DNA of 64,000 nt from Mantamonas sphyraenae. Its lineage: Eukaryota; CRuMs; Mantamonadidae. The position numbers and the translations under genes are program-made. Under the pieces are notes generated by a model. The model made no database searches. It had not been told where the DNA came from and saw nothing but the letters and a program-made list of their open reading frames with translations. Of this stretch, positions 1 to 12,112 are shown piece by piece (the first letter of the stretch is position 1; every line of letters starts with the position of its first letter). Location: NCBI GenBank assembly GCA_026936335.1, contig JAPMXV010000053.1, positions 62,001 to 126,000 of the forward strand, read 5' to 3'.

Positions 1-851
1 GACGGCCTCCACGTCGGACGTGCCCGCAGGTGTGTCTCCAGCCGACGTCCTCCAAGGGGTGTCCCAGGGCGACAACTTTTACGACGTCTTCTTCAACGTC
101 ATGCCTACCTACGCCGAGACCCCAGCCGTAGGCCCCCCGGCACCTGAAGATGGTCAGCCGAACAACACAGAAGAGTCGGCCACGGCGTCGCCAAGCAAGG
201 TCAAGCCCAAGAAGGAGTTTCAGTTCTCCCTCAAGTCGTCTCCTTCTGACCGCTCCACCAAGCGTTCTTCGGGGGCCGCTTTTCACGCGGTTCCAAGGAC
301 AGCACCAAGTCAAGCACTACCAGCACAACCACCACGTCCACAGCCACCGTCGCTGCAGACGTCGACATGCCCGACCAGACCAGTGCCAAGACCTCTCTCG
401 ATGCCAGCCCGCAGCAGGAGCAGACAACCCCGCCCGGTCGCTTCGCCAAAAAGCCATCTCCCGGCAACCTCGCCAAGGACCCGAGCGCAACATTTTCCAG
501 CGGTGGATCCGGTGGACGCTTTCTCCAAGGGCTCGGGTGGACGCTTCTCCAAGGGTTCGGGCGGACGCTTCTCCAAGGGCTCGGGCGGGCGCTTCTCCAA
601 GAAGGATGACAAGGCAGACGAAACCACCTCCACCAACGGCCACTCTAACTCCACCTCTGTACAACTGCAAGGCCAGAGTGCATTGGGCACCACCACAGAC
701 CCACTTGCCAACAGCAACAACACAAAGGCAGAAAGCAGCACCAGCACCGGCAACACAAACACCGAACGAAAGCGCTCCACCTCAGCCCACTCCACCAACG
801 CAGAACCCTTTCTGGCAAAGGTGATGTACATCATGCAGGTGTCAACACAGT

Positions 852-853
<2 letters not shown>
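1..853 (+). CDS. Ser/Thr/Gly-rich low-complexity protein, 5' truncated, with two compensating frame breaks
   Basis: The reading frame is open at the left edge, so the true start lies outside the window; it ends at TAG 851-853. The product is rich in Ser, Thr, Asn, Lys and Pro and carries four near-perfect 24-bp tandem units (about 520-606) encoding F-S-K-G-S-G-G-R. No catalytic domain is recognised. Between about 281 and 531 the terminal frame gives Pro/Arg-rich text, while the frame at positions 1 mod 3 gives Ser/Thr-rich text containing GGRFSRGSKD and PPGRFAKK, clearly the same composition and motif as the repeat. A one-base change in the GGGGG run near 281 and one in the TTT near 531 would join them. 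The protein is therefore probably continuous, with two sequence errors or indels that restore frame. Function is unknown; it may be the disordered tail of a larger protein. Gene reality is moderately supported. Confidence 0.5.
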
Positions 854-854
<1 letters not shown>

Positions 855-893
<39 letters not shown>

Positions 894-914
894 GTGTGTG
901 TGTGTGTGTGTGTG
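855..914. repeat. (TG)n microsatellite
   Basis: About 60 bp of nearly pure TG dinucleotide, with one TT interruption, starting two bases after the stop codon of the left-edge gene and lying in the 135-bp convergent spacer before the GRP94 stop. It is probably 3' UTR. Because it lacks stop codons in any frame, it creates spurious Cys-Val reading frames on the plus strand and Thr-His ones on the minus strand. Confidence 0.95.
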
Positions 915-988
915 CGTTGCAACAAACAAACAACCATCCTCATGGGTTGGCGGCATCAGTTCAACTTCATTTGGCACGCTGGAACGGA

Positions 989-3750
989 TCAAAGTTCGTC
1001 CTTGGCCTTCTCCTCGTCCGCCTGCACCTCCTCCACATTGTCGGCGTCGGCAGCAGGCGTGTCCTCAGTTTCCTCGGGCACGTCCTCCTCCTCGGGCACG
1101 GCGGCGTCGGCCTCCAGGTTCAGGCCGAGGTTGATGATCTTTGTGATGCGTGTGGCAAACTTGGCCGGATCCTCGACCTGGAAGCCCGAGGTCAGCAGAG
1201 CCGTCTCGTACATCAGCTGGGCCAGGTCACGCGTGTCCTCGCCCACAGAGCCGTCGTCCACGCGGGCCTTGAGCTCAACCAGAATCGGGTGCTTCGGGTT
1301 GATCTCCAGCGTCTTCTTGCCCATCAGGTACGACTGGTCCGACGAATCGCCCAGAGCCTGTGCCTTGACAATGCGCTCCATGTTGGCACTGTAGCCAAAC
1401 TGCGAGGTCACAATCACCGCAGGCGACTTGTGCAGGCGGTTGGTCACCTTGACTGCCTCCAGCGTGCCGTCCAGGTTGTCCTTCAGCCAGTCCGTGAGCG
1501 GCTTGTACTCCTCGCTCACCTCCTTTTCCTTTTCCTTCTCCTTCTCGTCGTCGTCCTCGGGCAGCTTCAGACCCTCCTTGGTGGCGTTCATCAGCTTCTT
1601 GCCCTGGTACTCCGTCAGGTGCTGCACGCAGTACTCATCAATCGGGTCAACAAAGTACAGCACTTCGTAGCCGCGCTTGATCAGGCGCTCCACAAACGGC
1701 GAAGTCTCCACCTTGCTCAGCGTCTCGCCCGCCACGTAGTAGATGTTCTCCTGCTTCTCCTTCATGCGCTCCACATACGAGTCCAGGCTGATCTGCTCGC
1801 CGTCGCTCTTGCTGCTGTACCAGCGCGTCAGCTTGGCAATGCGCGTGCGGTTCGGCGAATCCTCAATGATGCCAAACTTCAGGTTGGCGCCAAACTGCTT
1901 CAGGAAGTGCTTGTACGCCTCTTCATCCTTCGACAGGCGCTTCAGCATCTCCAGCGTCTTGCGCACCACCTTCTTCTTGATCACCTTGAGCATCTTGTTC
2001 TGCTGCAGCATCTCACGCGACACGTTCAGCGGCAGCGTGTCCGAGTCGACCACACCGCGCACAAACGTCATGTACTTGGGCAAAAAGTCGTCCAGGTCGT
2101 CCGTGATGTACACTCGCTTCACGTACAGCTTGATCTGCTTCACACGCTCGGTAGAGTAGCGGTTGCGCGTGTTGTCCTTGGGCACAAACAGCAGCGACTT
2201 GAACTCAATCTCGCCCTCCGCCTTGAAGTGGATGCGAGCCACAGGGTCCGACAGGTCCTTGGTCAGGCTCTTGTAGAACGCGTTGTACTCGTCGTCCGTG
2301 ATATCGTCCTTGGGACGAGTCCACAGCGGCTTGGTGGAGTTGATCAGCTCCCAGTCCCACTTGTCCACGTCCACCGTCTTGGTCTTGGGGATGTCCTCGT
2401 CCTCATCCTTGGCATCCTCCACCTTCATGTCGTCGTCGCCTTGCTCGCCCTCCTTCTTCTCCTCCTCCTCCTTCTTCTCTCCCTCCTTCTCCGCCTTGTC
2501 CTTGCGCTTCTTCTCGCGCTCGGCCTCCAGCTCCTCCTCCGTCAGCGGCACCTCTTCCTGCACCGTCTTCTTCGTCCACAGATAGATGGGGAACGAGATG
2601 AACTCGGAGTAGCGTGTGATCAGCGTGCGCAGCTCGCTCTCGTCCAGGTAGTCCAGCGAGTCCTCGCGCATGTGCAGGATCAACTCTGTGCCGCGGCCCA
2701 GTGTGTTGCCCTCGGGGTCCTTGATCACCTTGTACTCCGTGTTGCCTCCCTTGCGGTTGGCGCTCCAGATGTACTGGTCGTCCTCGTTGTTCTTGGACAC
2801 CACCACGATCTTGTCAGCCACCAGGAACGCCGAGTAGAAACCCACACCGAATTGGCCGATCAGGTCGCTGCTCGTAGCTCCGCCCTTCTGCGTCGCCTCC
2901 ATAAACTCCTTGGTGCCCGACTTGGCGATGCGACCCAGGTTGTTGATCAGGTCGTTCTTCGTCATGCCCACACCCTTGTCCCGGATGCTCAGCGTCTTGT
3001 TCTTGGTGTCGAAGCGAACTCGGATGTCCAAGTCGGCCTGCTCTCCCTCGCCAAGCACCTCCGGCTTGCTCACAGACATGAAGCGGATCTTGTCCAGAGC
3101 CTGTGTGTCCCACAACACGTGCATCCGAACCATTCCGTCGCGTGTGCCCCATTCGGTGTGTCAGTGCTCTCCATCGCAGCCGTGCGGAAGGTTTTCCGTT
3201 TGCCAAGGCGGAAACGACGAGGTTGATGACGTCAAAAAAAAATCATGCGCAGCCACCAGCCAGCGCACCAACGCGTCTGTGGACTTCTTCACGTACATCC
3301 GAGGCGTTCGAGATCAACTCGCGCAAGAACACGTCGCGGTTCGAGTACAGCGAGTCGATGATGATGTCCATCAGCTTGTGGACCTCGGCCTTGAACTGGA
3401 ACGATTCGCCGCCCGAGGTTTCCACGTTGCGGTTGAGCGACTCTCGCTCCAGCGTCTGCGTGTCTGTGCCCGACCCTGCCTTGAGGTCTCCCTGAAAGCC
3501 CTCGGCCGTGGCTTCTTCTTCAGCATGCACATACGTGATCTGACTGACGATAAACACTGCGCCGAAGCGTCAACCGTGTCAGTTGGCCCAAACCCAGACC
3601 CACATGCGTCCTCCTCCCACTTTCCGCCCAACCTAGCAAACACCGCCCGGCAACCTCCTGCCTGTGTCCTCACCCAACCTTCCACCCCCATCCAAACCTA
3701 CAAGGCACAATCGCCGCCACCAGGAAGTAAACAGCAAGATGCGAACGCAT
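989..3750 (-). CDS. HSP90B1: Endoplasmin, ER-resident Hsp90 (GRP94/HSP90B1)
   Basis: ATP-dependent Hsp90 chaperone of the ER lumen. Three exons, 3702-3750, 3297-3556 and 989-3100, give 806 residues. The start is ATG 3750, encoding a hydrophobic signal peptide ([16 protein letters not shown]...). Introns 3557-3701 (donor GTAGGT) and 3101-3296 (donor GTACGT) end in CAG and restore the Hsp90 signature [16 protein letters not shown] exactly across the second junction. The N-terminal GHKL ATPase domain contains the DKGVGMT and [11 protein letters not shown] nucleotide-binding motifs. A long Glu/Lys charged linker (about residues 310-360) is followed by the middle domain ([10 protein letters not shown]) and the C-terminal dimerisation domain. 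The C-terminus is KDEL, the ER retrieval signal, rather than the cytosolic MEEVD. The gene lies 115 bp downstream of the PI4K stop, in the same orientation. No anomalies were seen. Confidence 0.97.
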
Positions 3751-3865
3751 TTCTTCGATCGATTTTTCGTTGACTCGGCGGCGGTCGCCCCCTCGCCCCC
3801 TCTCCTCGATTTTCCCACACGCCATCCACACACGTTTCACTCGTCCACAAGGCTCCTCCCAGCGC

Positions 3866-6800
3866 TCAATAGTGAATGCCATTCTGCAGGGCCTGGAATC
3901 GGTCGTACACCAGCGTGGAGTACGTCTCAAACGAGGCCTCCATGTTCTTGATCATGGCCACGCTGGCCTCGCGTGTGCTCATTTGATGCCCAAACCTCTC
4001 CCGCAGACGGTCCAACGTGCCGGGTTTAAAGCACTCAAAGTTGGACTCCAGCATGAGCGTGACCAGACTGACCACACTCTCCATGTGCGGCCTGATCGCA
4101 AGGAACGACCGGCACAGCTGCTCCACAAAGTACTGGAACGGCTCGGCGTCAACCGTCCCTCCCAGGATGTCAATCATCTCTCGGGACAGCTTGAACGGCG
4201 AACGCTCAAACTTAATGTCTCCGCCTGGCGAAATGTCAAAGATGAACCCAAAGTCAATGTGCACAATATGGCCCTCGTCCGTGACCAGGATGTTGCCGTT
4301 GTGCCTGTCCTTGATCTGGAGGATGTAGGACACCACAGAGTACGCCGCCATCGACTGGATAAAGTTCATGCGAGCCTGCTGGTACTCCAGGCTGTCCTTG
4401 TGGCCGTAGTGTTGCAAAAAGTACGTGTGCAGGTCTGCATCCACGCTCTTGCCCACCTCGTCGCGCGATCGCGAGTCCTTCACGCACTCAATGATGCCGC
4501 AGTTTGGCATGGTTGCAACAACTCGGTACGGGTACAGGTACACCTTCAGGCCCACCAGCTCGTAGATTCGCTTGAACAGCGAGATGATCTGCAGGGCCAG
4601 CACGTCCTGTCGCACGTCGTCATCCACCTTGAAGATGCACGCTTGCTTCGACGTCACCCTTTCTCTATCTGTCGTTTCTTCGTGCAGCACAAGCTCTGAT
4701 TCCGCCTCTGCTGCTGCCTCCTCTGCCGTCGCCGCCGCACCCAAGCTCTCGGCGCCCTCTTCTTGCCCCGCTACCTCCTCCTTCTCCTCGTCGTCGCCCT
4801 CACCTTCCACAGCAATCTCTTCCACCTCCAGCTCCTCTGCGTTGGCATCCAGGTCCAACCCTTCTTCCACGTCCAGATCCAGCGCCCCATTTGTACCGCT
4901 GAGCTTCGTGATGTCTCGCTGCTCCACAGAGAACGCCACCAAGATAGGCACGCGCGCGTGGCTCTGCATCGGCCGTCCGCTGTCGGTATAAATGGACTCC
5001 ACCACACTCTCCGGATTCGACGGCAGGTACACAAGCTCGTCTGGCATCTCAATCTTCTTCAGTTCCTCTGCGATCTTGGCCTTGCGCTTCGACTTGGCCA
5101 GCGGCTTCAACATGCCCGACACGGCGTTGATCTGTGCGAAAAAGTCAAACTCGGCACGGTACCTTTGCATCTCCTCTGGCGTGAACTGCGCCTGGATTTC
5201 CTGTTGCAGCTGGTCAAGCAGGTCCTGCGGCAGTGTCGAGTCCACAGGCCGCGTGTTGTCCTTCTCCGTCTCCAGATTCCAGATGAGCTGGTGTGCGCTG
5301 AGCTCGGAGCGACGCGACACCTCCAGCAGCAGTTCGCGCACATAGCCCGTCTCATCGAACCACAGCGCTTGCACGAGCTGCGGTACGAAAAAGATGATCA
5401 CGTCGTCGCTGCACGAGCGCAGGATACGCACGGCGTACTGCACCACAAATGGGTGTGCGCGGAAGGCCTTGGACAGGTAGCGCAGCGCCATGGCAGGCGA
5501 CGTCGGAGCCCAGTACAGCAAGTGCTTCAGTTCGGGCACGTCGTCGCGCACATTCTGCTCTGTGACCAGATACGGCACCGCCTGGCCGATGTGTGTCACC
5601 GACGCAGCATTGCTCAGCACCAGCTTCTCCAGCATGGGGCGCAGCAGCTTGGACACCATCGGGAACCGTTCCAGAAACTGCACCGCCAGCAGCGGCGACA
5701 CCGTCCAGCACAGGCGCATGTACACCTCCCACGAGTTGTCGTCCAACGCCGTTGTGTTGGACCATCGGTTCTCCCCGTGGATGCGCAGCTGCGGCGAGTC
5801 GCGCGGGTTGTTCCACACCGTGATCCGTTCGATTTCGTTGCCCACCAGAATGACGATCAGCTTGGCACGCAGCACCATGTTTTGCACGGCTTCACGCGAC
5901 GCTTGGCCCATAGAGAACGACACCAGGCTACCCGTGTCTGATCCGTACCCGCCGCCTCCCGAGCCGCTTCCGCTTCCGCTTCCGCCTCCCGTGCTGCTGC
6001 CTCCGTATGCGCTGCCGCCCGAGCTGCCCTTGCCCTTGCCACCCAGGCCCAGAAACACGCGGTTGTCGTTTGTGTACTGACGCGAGCTCTCGCCGCTGTA
6101 CGTGGAGTCCAAGTCGTCGCCGTCGTTTGCGTTGCGCGACGTCTCCACAAACCCGTTTGCCAGGAACTTTTCTTCGCGTGCCATCAACGAACAAAACGCA
6201 GCAACGTGCGCACGTCCTCGTCCACCTGTTCACGCGTCACGTCGTTGGTGTAGCTGGGCTTGCTGTAGAAGTAGGACAGTGCGCTATCGTAGATCTGGCG
6301 GCGGAACAGCGACGCTGCCCACGCGTCATCCGCAGGTGCGTTCTGCGCAATCAACAGCGCAAAGCGCAGCAGCAAGAAGCGGGTGCCCACTGAGGTCGGG
6401 TGGCTGTTCAGCTGCTCCGGATTGGACAGCGCCTGTTGCACGATTTGCTTAAACACAGCCAGATGGTCGTCACTGCGGCTGCGCACAACCTCGTAGCGCT
6501 GCTGCAGAAACTTGATCCACACGCGATGCACACTTGTGTCTCGAAGGTCTGCGTCAGCGTCTTCGGTCGCATGCACGCTCGTTTGCGGGCTGGTGGACCA
6601 GAACTTCTGGTCCGTGTTGCTCTCTGTTGGGTAGAACAGACCCAGCTTCTGCTCGATGCTCCACGTCCATGCGTCGCCAATGCTGGTCAGCAATTCCATG
6701 TCCAGTTCCGAACGCGCGGCAAGGATCCAGTTCCATGCAAACGCGCCCAGACGCAACGACCACGCGCGGAAAATGAACACCGGACACCACACCACCAGGT

Positions 6801-9800
6801 ACAGCAGTTCGCTGTCCACTTTATCCTGTGAGATCAGCAACGCCACAGCGCGGTTCAGGTCGCTTGCAAACGCCTCCACCTCGATTGCATCTGGCTGTGT
6901 TTTGGCAAGTGCCATCCAATTGCGGAGCGCCCTCAGCAGATGCTTCTGCATGTTGCCAAGCACCTTGGTCGTTCCACTTGCGTCCACGCTATGATCCAAC
7001 AGCTCGTCGGCCAGATGCAGACCTTGGATTTCGCCTCCGTGGCGCGCCTTGATGTCCAGCGCACCCACAAAGTTGGCAGGCTCCGACCACTGGGCCATGG
7101 CAGCCGAGCTGCCCACCTCTGTGCTGCTGCTGCTGCTGAAGCTGCTCTCGACGTTCATGCTGCGCGACGGACGCAGCCCGGTGCCCATCTGCACAGCCAT
7201 GGAGAAGCCAGCGTGCCTGTACACAACACTGCTCACCGAGCGAAATTCGTGCACGTACTGGTGCAGCAGGGTGCGTGCCTCGTCTGGCGCAAGCTCCACC
7301 GCCGTTTCCAGCCATACGCTGCACAGGCGTGTCATGTGCTGCAACAGCTGCACGCGGTTGTCGTAGCTTTCCGGCAGCTCCAGCGGTTGCGCAAAGTCCT
7401 GCAGCTTCACCTCGGCGCTGAACACCGAGCCGCGCACGCAACTCTCGCCAATCACCTCGAGCAGGTTGAGCAAGAAGCGCAGGCAGCGTGGCGAGTACAG
7501 CACTTCGTCAAACTTGGACGTGAGGCGGATGATGAGGTGGTCGGCAACCTCTCGCACACGCAGGATGCGCGAAGAAAAGTTGAACAGCAGAGACATACAA
7601 TGGCGTTCCAGCTTGATGGAGCGTTCCGCGGAGGCCTCTTGCGAGCGGATGTAGTGGATGAAGCGGTCAAACACGTGGTCGGCTACCATGCGGATGCACA
7701 CGGCAATCTTGCTTGTCATGATGTCCTCGTTCTGGATGTAGCTGAAAATGGCATTGAGAGTGCCGCTGCTGGCACGCATCGTCTCCAAGTGGTACACCGA
7801 GAGCACATAGACGCACTCGGTGAAGGAAAAGTTGGCGATGCTTGTGGCCTGCTTGGGAAACAGTTGCACGAGCGAATCGCGCAGATCCTGCACGTCCTTG
7901 TCGCTGAAGCCCACGCTCATGAAGCTGTTCAGCTGAATGGACGTGCTCATGTAGTTGTGGTGGTGTTGGTTGGAAATGAGCACGGGCGAGCCTGCTGCAA
8001 TGATGCGCAGGCTCGCGCGCCATTCGTCCAGCCAGTTGCTCAGCCCAAACAGGACGCAGTAGAACCAAATCTTGGTGAATTTGATGACCGCCTCGGGCGA
8101 CGGGTCGACCACGTTGTGCGCCTGCTGTTCGTTCACCAAGCGCGCCAGAGGTTGCATGAGAAAGCCCAGGTGACCTGCCATGGACGAAACATTGGTAACA
8201 GCCTGCTGGTAGCCTCGACGGCGGGACGAGGCGTTGGATGATGCCGCGTTGTCCGCGACCGCCTTGTTCTGGATGAGGACGCCCAGATCGATAAAGAGGT
8301 CGATGAGTTCATCGTGCAGCTTGGCGCGCAGCTCGGGAGTACGCAGTTCGGTAGCAAGGCGTGTGAATGCGGCCGGGATGACCGCAAGCGCGGTGGAGTT
8401 GTTTGCGTTGAACGGGTTCTTGGCCACCGACACAAGGGTGCTGAGGATGTCGGAGAAGTAGCGAGGCTGTTCGAGAAGCGCAATTTCGGTGAGTTCATGC
8501 ACGAGGACGGTGTCGAGGGGCAAGGGCGGGTGTGTCAGGCGCGGCAGGAGCATGGGCACCACTTGCGCGGAGATGTCAGGCGAGTCGAGGGCGGCTGTGA
8601 TTTGTCCCAGCAGGTGGGCCATCATCTTGGCCTGCTGCATGTCCTTGCTGTTCTTGTTGGTGTTGTGCACGCTGAGGTACTTGGAGTAGCTTGTGAGCTG
8701 GCTCTTGGCAAACCAGATATCGCCGTCGTTGGCCTGGGCCTTGATGATGGAGCAGACGCACTCGGTCATGACTTCTGGATCTGCGTTGTAGGTGCTCAGG
8801 ATGGAAATGACCAGGTGGTCGACCACCTGCTTGGCCTTGGCCGGCGCCTCGAGCGCAAGTGTGGTTGCGCAGCGTGCAATTGTGTTGAGGATGACAATGG
8901 CCAGATCCTTTTGCTCAATCACCATCTCTGTGGAGTGCACCATCTGCGAGGAAGAAAGCGTTGCGACCTTGGCAAGGCTCCCTGCGCTGCCAACCGAGCT
9001 GGGTTGGCCGACAGACCCGAACGAAGACACCGAGTTGTGCAGGAGCTTGGTGCCGGCCACACGCATGTGGTCCGGGTGCAGTGTGGCCTTGCGGCCCTTG
9101 GAGGGCGTGTTCTCCCTGCTGTCGTCGCGTGCGCGGAGACCAAACTCGACCTCCATATCCAGGTCGCTGGCCATGAGGGCACAAAAGTAGTCCACTGTGT
9201 TGTCAAAGGCCGGTTCGTAGCAGAGTGCACAGCGCACGAGGACGTGCATGGCCACGCATGCGAGCTGGGCGACGATTTGGCGCTGCGCCGCGACAACCGG
9301 TGCTTCCTTGAGGTCTGTGAGTTGCACACGTACGTCGCCGTACAAGTTGGCCCATAGGTCGTCACTGAGGTCGTTGTGTGAGAGTTTGTAGAGGGCTCGC
9401 GTGTGCAGGAACTGCAGGTACACAGGTGGATGCTTGAACGGACGCAGCAGGCGCGCAAGGGCGTGTTCCTTGTCCAGTGTGCTACCGCTTCCACTGCTGT
9501 TGTCATCTGCGTCGCCGTTGCCATCGTCGTCGTCCTCATCCTCGTTGTCATCGCCCTCGGCTTCGCTGGGAGGAGGCGGAGGAACGTCGTCCGCCTCGTC
9601 GGTTGAGGTCTCGGCGTTTTCGTTGTCCTGCTCTGCTTCTGACATGTCCACGTCCAGGTTGAGCACCTCTGTGATGGATGCATAGAGGCGATAGAGCTCG
9701 TGAGCCTGATCACCGTCCACGAGCAGCTTCTCGTCGCCGAGGGCGTGCAAGAGGCCCGTGAGCTCGGGCAGCAGGAGCAAATCGTCGCCGTCCGAGGCAG

Positions 9801-10615
9801 AGGCGTCTGTGTACGGCAAAAGCATAGTGAGTGGCATTGTACGTTTGTGTGTCACAAGCCAACAGCAATTGGCAAGGCGGCACAAGGGCGGGGCGCGCGG
9901 TAGGCGGCGGTGAAAATGAGTGCCTGGCTGGAATGTGAATTCGCATCGGTTGCCTTTAGTAGGCGTGGATGCCAAACATGGACACGGACCAAGGGTGAAA
10001 CGGGAAGGCTGGCGTGTGGGCTCACGCAAAGGCAACACGTACCAGTGGCGTTGACGACGGCATCGATGCTGTCGATCATGACCTGCAGGGAAGAGAGGAT
10101 GGAGCTGGAGACGAGGACAGAGACGTCGACCTCCGGCGCGTCCTCGGCGTCGTCCTGGGGGACAACGACGCCAGACAGCCTGCGTCCAACCTTGATCATG
10201 TGGGTGGTAAAGGCTCGGTTGAAGTGCTCGGCTGGAGAAAGGGCAGCGGGACCAACGGGCGACAGGCAACGAGAGGGTCAGCGGGGCTTCCGAGATCACA
10301 CAGGCGTGGCGTGGGAAAAAGGCAAACAAAGTCGGCTGCAAACACACCTGCCGAGGCGGATGCGTGCTTCTTGGAGGGCAATGCACGCATGTGGTCAACG
10401 AGGAAGGGCAGCAGCTTGTCGTAGTACTGTCCTGTGATGGCCACAAACTCGGAGAGAGCGAGCAGAGCGTTGTCACTCCGTGGGTCGATCCTCCCGTTGT
10501 CCTCGAGCTTCGTGCTCATGCGCAACAGCCTGCGCACCTGTGGCCACGGCGCATTGTCCAACTTTCCCAACGTGTTGACCAGCTGCGCCAACGTGGCAGC
10601 TTGGTTGCGAGACAT
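3866..10615 (-). CDS. PI4KA: Phosphatidylinositol 4-kinase alpha (PI4KIII alpha/Stt4), interrupted by one frame break
   Basis: Makes PI4P at the plasma membrane. Exons are 10348-10615 (start ATG 10615), 10043-10231 and 3866-9806. Introns have donors GTGTGT and GTACGT and acceptors CAG. The N-terminal 1359 residues are the helical solenoid, ending in the family's conserved region before the PI3K/PI4K accessory (PIK) domain. This frame stops at TGA 6184-6186. The C-terminal 770 or so residues begin at ATG 6182-6184 in the -1 frame and carry the PIK domain and kinase domain: the ATP-site IFKVDDDVRQD, catalytic loop KDRHNGN and HIDFGFIFDISPGGD, ending in a hydrophobic tail. The protein alignment to known PI4KA runs straight across the break (RTLLRF then AREEKFL), and the summed length of about 2130 matches the family (about 2100). 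This is therefore one gene missing a single base, or else a frameshift or reinitiation site. An acidic Glu-rich insert precedes the kinase core. Confidence 0.93.
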
Positions 10616-10670
10616 GGGTGGGTTTGGGAAGGAAAAAGCTTTGTTTCAGTGGAGCTGCACACACCTCTTT

Positions 10671-12052
10671 TCAAATCTTTTGGACAATCTGGCAGATGTC
10701 CTCGTCATGCAGAACGTGTGTAAGACCCACACGCTGGGGAGAAAACTTGACCGAGGTGCCCCACACGAGGGCGTAGCGGAAGTTCTTGTGGAGGGTCTTG
10801 TGAATCTTGAGGGTGAGGTCCTTCACGGTGCTTGCATGGCCACGCAGGACAATGGGAGCGTCGTAGTCCGGAATTTGACCCTTGGGCTTGGTGTACACAC
10901 GCACCATGTCCAGATACTCCCACATGCGCTCCAGCAGCTCATCGAGGTTCCATTCGAGCTGAGCCGAGATGGGCACGCAATGAGGCACACGGTCCATGAG
11001 ATTGAGCTCCTCAATGCTCACCTGGTCGATCTTGTTGAGCACCAGGAGGGACTTGATGTATGCGCGGTTGCCCTCGATGACGTCGATGAGCTCGTCGACG
11101 TCTGCGTCCTGGTGGAAGGTGATGTCGGCACTGCCGATCTTGTACTCCTTGAGCACAGAGCGCACAACATCCTCATTGATTCGTGTGAGGTCGCACGTGG
11201 ATGTCATGTTGATGCCGCCCTTGGCCTTGCTGTTGAAGCTGATCCGCGGCGGCTCCTTGTTCAGGCGGATGCCGAATCCCTCGAGCTCGCGCTCGATCAG
11301 GTGCTTGTGTCCAAGCGGCTTCAAGCAATCCAGAGTCAGCAGAATAACCGTGCACGTCTTGGCGACGGCAATCACCTGCTTGCCGCGACCCTTGCCATCC
11401 TTGGCACCTTCAATAATACCGGGCAGATCCAACAGCTGGATCTTGGATCCTGTGAGTGCACGTGCACAGCAATCATGTGGCGTCGACGTGTGTGCGGTGG
11501 TGTCAGCGGATGACTATGGAACGAGCCAGACGGGCGGCTTTGCCGTGCATGCCTCGCAATTCGCAGAAAGATGCCGTGCCTCACGCCCGCAACACTCAAG
11601 GGCATGGCTGGGGGAAGTGGCTGCGAGTCACACACGGCCTACACGTACCCTGGTACTCGATGACACCGGGGATGCATGTGAGAGTGGTAAACTCGTAGCT
11701 GGCCACCTCACTAAAGGTGCCTGTGAGTTTGCAAAGGAGGGTCGACTTTCCGACCGACGGGAAGCCGACCAGCCCTACGCGTGCGTCGCCAGAAGCCTTG
11801 ACAGCGAAGCCTTCGCCTGCTCCCTTGGACGATTTGGACCCATCGCTTAGCTGTTCACGCTTGAGCTTGGCAATCTTGGCCTTGAGAATGCCCAGATGGC
11901 TGTTGGTGGCCTTGTTCTTCTGGGTGCGGGCCATCTCCGCCTCAATCTCGCGAATCTTCTCTTCGTAGGACTGTGTGCAGGGGACACGTGAGCAAATACG
12001 CACGGGTGGAGAACATCCATGGGTTTGAAGAAAAGCAAGGTGCACGTACCAT
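10671..12052 (-). CDS. DRG1: Developmentally regulated GTP-binding protein 1 (OBG/HflX-class translation-factor GTPase)
   Basis: Ribosome-associated TRAFAC GTPase thought to relieve stalled ribosomes with its partner DFRP1. Three exons: 12050-12052 (only the ATG), 11649-11970 and 10671-11449. Introns 11971-12049 and 11450-11648 both have GTACGT donors and CAG acceptors. The spliced product has 367 residues, exactly the human length. Motifs are the N-terminal [14 protein letters not shown] helix, G1 [11 protein letters not shown], switch [13 protein letters not shown]3 [19 protein letters not shown]4 LNKID, a S5D2L-type insertion and a C-terminal TGS domain ([11 protein letters not shown] ... 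[17 protein letters not shown]). The first intron separates the initiator Met from residue 2. It is divergently arranged with the PhyH-like gene, with 60 bp between start codons. Confidence 0.97.
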
Positions 12053-12112
12053 GGTCGCGGGAGCTGTAGCTGTCGAGGTTGGCTGCGACGGCGCAAACAA
12101 CACGCCACCGGC
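12053..12112. promoter_or_regulatory. 60-bp divergent intergenic region, DRG1 / PhyH-like gene
   Basis: Only 60 bases separate the two divergent start codons, so both 5' UTRs and any core promoter must fit here, unless transcription of DRG1 starts inside its neighbour. No TATA box is visible; the stretch is GC-rich with GCTGCGACGGCG-type sequence. Confidence 0.5.

Noticed and set aside
857-3226. 789-codon plus-strand frame starting in the TG repeat and running antisense to GRP94
   Set aside because: It starts in a microsatellite, is Leu/Val/His/Arg-rich, has no motif, and mirrors GRP94 codon positions; an artefact of GC-biased codon use.
989-3750. Cytosolic Hsp90
   Set aside because: Signal peptide and KDEL end, with no MEEVD.
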